A stretch of 64,000 bases of DNA from Paenibacillus sp. 37. Lineage in GTDB: Bacteria; Bacillota; Bacilli; Paenibacillales; Paenibacillaceae. The stretch lies in assembly GCF_008386395.1 (NCBI RefSeq), contig NZ_CP043761.1:4216001-4280000 (forward strand). Direction: 5' to 3'. The translations under genes and the position numbers were made by a program. Position 1 is the first letter of the stretch. The number at the start of each line of letters is the position of its first letter. The notes beneath the pieces were generated by a model. It saw only the letters and a program-made list of their open reading frames with translations. It made no database searches and was not told the DNA's origin. Positions 60,818 to 64,000 of the stretch are shown one piece after another.

Positions 60818-60853
60818 TATGGACCCACCTGGTTTTTTTTGAGGAATAAAAAA

Positions 60854-60923
60854 GGGCAAAACCAAAACAGAAATAATAAAATCATTTCCATAGTGGTTTT
60901 GCCCGCATTACCGGTAACAAGCC
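60854..60923 (-). promoter_or_regulatory. RAT and terminator in the cassette B antiterminator leader
   Basis: RAT GGCTTGTTACCGG, loop, CGGGCAAAACC (60895-60923). Overlapping terminator GGGCAAAACCA/TGGTTTTGCCC (60854-60864, 60894-60904), followed by six T. Confidence 0.82.
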
Positions 60924-60931
60924 TCGGATAT

Positions 60932-60960
60932 AATTTATCATAACCTGAAAACGGTGTCAA
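60932..60960 (-). promoter_or_regulatory. Promoter of cassette B antiterminator gene
   Basis: TTGACA (60955-60960), 17-base spacer, TAAATT (60932-60937) on the minus strand; near-consensus. Confidence 0.7.
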
Positions 60961-61209
60961 CCCAAAAATACTACTATTGCTATTACACTTCATTCCCTTA
61001 CATGAGTCTTCTCCCTAAGCTTCCACGTTTAAGGGTGCATATGCTTTAGTATTCACATTTTGGAGCAGATTCAAACGAAATATTCCCAACGACTCATCGC
61101 TTGAATTGAATGAGATTATAACTAAAGTAAATGTTTTGAAGGATTTTTCACCTTAAATAGAGAAATGATTTAATTGAAGGAAGTAATTTTAGATAAAGGG
61201 GATTTATTC

Positions 61210-61707
61210 GTGAGGGACAAAGTAAAAGGATTACTCATTGGTATCACAATTGGATCAATGCTTACAGGAGTTACAGCTTATGCAGCATCAGGAACGCCCA
61301 TAAAAGCTTTACTACAGAAAGTAAATATTTATGTAGATGGAACAAAGAAGTCGACAGCTAATGCAATAACTTATAACAATACTACATATGTACCAGTTAG
61401 AAGCATAAGTACTGCACTTGGTGAGAACGTAGCTTTAAAGTCTAACAATCTGTACATTGGCAAACAACCATTAGTTAAACTAACAGGGAATCAAGCGTTT
61501 GAACTGTTATATAAAAAAATTAAGAAAGAAATCGAAATGTATAGCCTAACTGTTGGAGAGGAATCCAAAGACGGAGATTTTTATGTAATGCGTTCATTCT
61601 CAGACAGAGAAACGTATGAAGTGACTTATGGCCTTTACTACATCCACATGTACACAGGGGAAGTCTACGAATGGAACTTCAAATCCAAGAAAATGGTTAA
61701 ACTATAG
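61210..61707 (+). CDS. Secreted protein with copper amine oxidase N-terminal-like domain
   Basis: 165 residues. A signal peptide spans residues 1-27 (positively charged start, GLLIGITIGSMLTGVTAYAA). Residues 45-85 form a Cu_amine_oxidN1 repeat (VDGTKK, ITYNNTTYVPVRSISTALGENV), a module common in Paenibacillus cell-wall or exported proteins. The last 60 residues look like a small PepSY-type beta-sheet (YEVTYGLYYIHMYTGEVYEW). Start GTG 61210 follows AAAGGGG by 9 nt. Monocistronic; function unknown. Confidence 0.7.
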   Translation: MRDKVKGLLIGITIGSMLTGVTAYAASGTPIKALLQKVNIYVDGTKKSTANAITYNNTTYVPVRSISTALGENVALKSNNLYIGKQPLVKLTGNQAFELLYKKIKKEIEMYSLTVGEESKDGDFYVMRSFSDRETYEVTYGLYYIHMYTGEVYEWNFKSKKMVKL

Positions 61708-61712
61708 TTATT

Positions 61713-61738
61713 AAAAGGCCCTTCTCTCGAAGGGCCTT
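61713..61738. terminator. Bidirectional terminator between the secreted protein and metallophosphoesterase genes
   Basis: Stem AAGGCCCTT/AAGGGCCTT (61715-61723, 61730-61738), with TTTTAATAA on the minus strand and no T-run on the plus strand. Confidence 0.65.
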
Positions 61739-61743
61739 CATCA

Positions 61744-62844
61744 TTACTGGAACGTCACATTAATCTGCACAATCTCCGAACGACTGCTTGTACGAATTGG
61801 AGGTCCCCAGAATCCAAATCCGGAGGTTACGATGGAATGCATGGAACCCTTTTGCAGATAGCCCCAATCATTCTCGTAAATAGCCTGTGTGATGAACTGA
61901 GCAGGTGCAATCTGACCGCGGTGAGTATGACCGGATACCACCAAATCTACATTGTTCTGTTCCGCAATATCCAGATCATATGGCTGGTGATCCATCATAA
62001 GTACCGGTTGGCTCAAGTCCGTATTTTGCATTAAAGTAGCCACTTCTGCACGATCCTTCTCTGTCCGGTCTTTCCGTCCAATGAGAGTGATCTTGTCATC
62101 CAGGACAATCTTGTCATCGTACAGAACTTGCATGTTGCTCTTCTCCAGCGCAGCGATCAGATCTTCAATCGGACCATCAAACTTGTCGTGATTCCCGAGA
62201 GAAGCATAAACACCGTATGGGGCCTGAATTTCACTGATAATGTCGGCAATTCCGCTATTAAGGTACATATCCAGATTGTCATCAATAATATCTCCAGGAT
62301 ACAGTACCAGATCCGGCTTCAAAGCATTAATCTCCTCCACCATGCGTTTGGCATGTGCGGGACCAGATAGAAGTCCAAAGTGCATATCGGCAGCCATAAC
62401 AATGTTGAGCTTGTCCACACCTTCTACTTTTTTATCAATCTGGATATTATATGTTCTCACTACCGGGCTGTAAGCATTGAAAATCCCATAACCCATTGTG
62501 GACACTAACAGCACCAGCGTAACGACACCCGCCCATTTCTGTGTGTGATGTCTAGGAATACGGGTTAACTTTAACAACCACATCGTCAGGTGGACGACGG
62601 GCAGGATCAACAATAACAACGAGAAAATCGCCAGCCAGTAAGAACCGATGATTCCGAGGAACGAAATGCTTCCAAATACCCGTGCCAAAATGAAGGAAAC
62701 GGCAAGGAATACAAGCGCTATAATATAAAACCATCGAAATCTGGCGGACACGATAGGCTTCATCCAACTCCAACCGCTCCAGCCTATGTAGAACACTAAT
62801 AAACCGTATATCACTAAAAACAATATACCCACTAATACAAACAT
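61744..62844 (-). CDS. Membrane-bound calcineurin-like metallophosphoesterase (YaeI/YkuE type)
   Basis: 366 residues. Four or five N-terminal membrane segments (1-130), then an extracytoplasmic metallophosphoesterase domain with all five metal motifs: MAADMHFG, YPGDIIDD, LGNHD, MDHQPY and SGHTHRGQ. Family members cleave lipid pyrophosphates or polyprenyl/phospholipid substrates at the membrane. The ATG at 62844 follows GGAGGTT; the in-frame GTG at 62862 is inside that site. Single gene with a terminator. Confidence 0.85.
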   Translation of the reverse strand: MFVLVGILFLVIYGLLVFYIGWSGWSWMKPIVSARFRWFYIIALVFLAVSFILARVFGSISFLGIIGSYWLAIFSLLLLILPVVHLTMWLLKLTRIPRHHTQKWAGVVTLVLLVSTMGYGIFNAYSPVVRTYNIQIDKKVEGVDKLNIVMAADMHFGLLSGPAHAKRMVEEINALKPDLVLYPGDIIDDNLDMYLNSGIADIISEIQAPYGVYASLGNHDKFDGPIEDLIAALEKSNMQVLYDDKIVLDDKITLIGRKDRTEKDRAEVATLMQNTDLSQPVLMMDHQPYDLDIAEQNNVDLVVSGHTHRGQIAPAQFITQAIYENDWGYLQKGSMHSIVTSGFGFWGPPIRTSSRSEIVQINVTFQ

Positions 62845-63016
62845 GCCCGGTCTAACCTCCACGTCAATAAGTTGTATGCTTAATTTTTATCACGGATGTA
62901 ATTCCGTCTGAACAAGTATAACGTAGTTGAAGGGTCAGATCATCTGTTTGCCAAACCCAGATTCGTACATTTTATTACAATTTGATGATATTCAAATTCA
63001 ACCCATTAACGAGAAA

Positions 63017-63071
63017 AGCATCCCTGCCGCTGCCCTGAATAGCTAAATTCAAGGACAACTGCAGGAATGCT
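63017..63071 (-). terminator. Terminator of gnd
   Basis: Long imperfect hairpin AGCATTCCTGC/GCAGGGATGCT (63061-63071, 63017-63027) on the minus strand, followed by TTTTCTCGTT. Confidence 0.7.
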
Positions 63072-63089
63072 ATATTTTCGGAATTAAAA

Positions 63090-64000
63090 TTACTCGTTTG
63101 TGTCCATCCACTGGAAGTGGAATGAACCTTCTTTGTCCACACGTTTGAATGTGTGAGCACCGAAGTAGTCACGTTGAGCTTGCAGCAAGTTTGCTGGCAA
63201 ACGCTCTGTACGGTAGCTGTCGTAGTAAGAAAGAGCGCTGGAGAAGCCAGGTACCGGAATCCCTTGTTTTACAGCAGCCGCTATAACTTCACGCCATGCA
63301 CCTTGATAAGATTCAACGATGTTTTGGAAGTAAGGATCCAAGAGCAGGTTTTTGAGTTCTGCATCTTTGTCATATGCTTCTTTAATGTTTTGCAAGAATT
63401 GCGAACGGATGATGCAACCGCCACGGAAGATCATGGCAATGTTGCCGTATTTCAGATCCCAGCCGTATTCATCGGAAGCTGCACGCATTTGTGCAAATCC
63501 TTGTGCATAGGATACGATTTTACTTGCAAACAATGCTTTACGCACGTTCTCAATGAACGCTTTTTTGTCGCCAGAGAATGCTTCAGTTGCTGGTCCACTC
63601 AGGATTTTGCTAGCTGCTACACGCTCGTCCTTCATGGCAGACAGGAAACGGGAGAATACAGATTCCGTAATCATGGACAATGGAACGCCGAGATCCAGCG
63701 CACTTTGGCTTGTCCATTTACCTGTTCCTTTTTGTCCAGCCGCATCCAGAATAACGTCAACCATTGGTTTTCCTGTTTCTGGATCGTATTTGGAGAAGAT
63801 ATCTGCCGTGATTTCGATCAGGTAGCTGTCCAACTCCCCTTGATTCCACTCGGTGAAGATCTCATGCAACTCTTCAACGGAAACGTTCAATACGGATTTG
63901 AGCAAGTGATAAGCTTCACCAATCAACTGCATATCTCCGTACTCGATACCGTTATGCACCATTTTCACATAGTGTCCGGCACCGTCTGGTCCGATATATG
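63090..64000 (-). CDS. gnd: 6-phosphogluconate dehydrogenase, decarboxylating (5' end beyond window)
   Basis: About 303 C-terminal residues; the frame is open to the window edge, so the N-terminal NADP-binding domain is not visible (full length about 470). The visible part starts near [19 protein letters not shown], with the catalytic Lys and His-Asn of the family, then [17 protein letters not shown] and the C-terminal [16 protein letters not shown]. It catalyses NADP-dependent oxidative decarboxylation of 6-phosphogluconate to ribulose-5-phosphate in the oxidative pentose phosphate pathway. It may also be the NAD-preferring GntZ form, because the discriminating loop is off the window. Confidence 0.92.
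   Translation of the reverse strand, partial: YIGPDGAGHYVKMVHNGIEYGDMQLIGEAYHLLKSVLNVSVEELHEIFTEWNQGELDSYLIEITADIFSKYDPETGKPMVDVILDAAGQKGTGKWTSQSALDLGVPLSMITESVFSRFLSAMKDERVAASKILSGPATEAFSGDKKAFIENVRKALFASKIVSYAQGFAQMRAASDEYGWDLKYGNIAMIFRGGCIIRSQFLQNIKEAYDKDAELKNLLLDPYFQNIVESYQGAWREVIAAAVKQGIPVPGFSSALSYYDSYRTERLPANLLQAQRDYFGAHTFKRVDKEGSFHFQWMDTNE

Larger units (their letters stand above)
60818..61209 (-). other. Leader of cassette B antiterminator and divergent intergenic region
   Basis: This 392-base gap holds the RAT and terminator (60854-60923) and promoter (60932-60960) of the antiterminator gene. The remaining 250 bases toward the copper-amine-oxidase-domain gene are AT-rich, with no hairpin or gene seen. 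Confidence 0.6.

Overview
The window looks like a chromosomal segment of a Paenibacillus-type Firmicute. Supporting signs are the moderate G+C, strong GGAGG ribosome-binding sites, intrinsic terminators after most transcription units, LicT/RAT-controlled beta-glucoside PTS cassettes, an S-layer/copper-amine-oxidase-type secreted protein, a YjfB peptide and an iturin-type lipopeptide synthetase. No sequence comparison could be run, so the genus is an inference.

Layout. 1-3.4 kb (minus strand): xanthine permease pbuX (3' end cut by the window), an NRDE/TANGO2 protein, a Dabb protein and a TetR regulator that is divergent from an Old Yellow Enzyme (3.6-4.7 kb). 4.9-6.7 kb: an AraC regulator overlapping an EamA exporter. 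6.8-8.3 kb: the RNA pseudouridine synthase rluF and a DUF1963-like protein. 8.65-13.3 kb (plus strand): MFS permease, class III aminotransferase, zinc dehydrogenase and HAD phosphatase. This set has the same enzyme logic as an amino-sugar or aminocyclitol pathway but uses different families from the ntd operon of Bacillus subtilis.

13.8-37.0 kb (minus strand): the centrepiece, a FenF/MycA/MycB-like hybrid PKS-NRPS. A FenF-like malonyltransferase has its own promoter and terminator. It is followed by a 3962-residue FAAL-ACP-KS-ACP-aminotransferase-C-PCP-C-A(Glu)-PCP-C protein and a 3273-residue halfC-A(Tyr-like)-PCP-E-C-A(Thr)-PCP-E-C protein. The line should make a beta-amino fatty acyl-Glu-D-Tyr(?)-D-Thr chain. 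It ends on a bare condensation domain immediately before a strong terminator, and neither a thioesterase nor a third synthetase is present.

37.3-41.2 kb: Cof-type HAD phosphatase, SUKH-type protein, acetyltransferase, membrane-anchored thermitase-like protease and RidA. 41.5-48.4 kb and 56.4-60.9 kb: two beta-glucoside cassettes (antiterminator, IIBCA permeases, GH1 6-phospho-beta-glucosidases) carrying six RAT-like antiterminator sites. Between them lie a small kinase-like protein, an acyltransferase, an acetyltransferase overlapping an Imm5-like orphan immunity gene, and an alpha-L-rhamnosidase divergent from its likely AraC activator. 61.2-64 kb: secreted copper-amine-oxidase-domain protein, membrane metallophosphoesterase and gnd (5' end cut by the window).

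The catabolic genes fit a plant-polysaccharide and glycoside lifestyle. The synthetase is the accessory, potentially novel, part.
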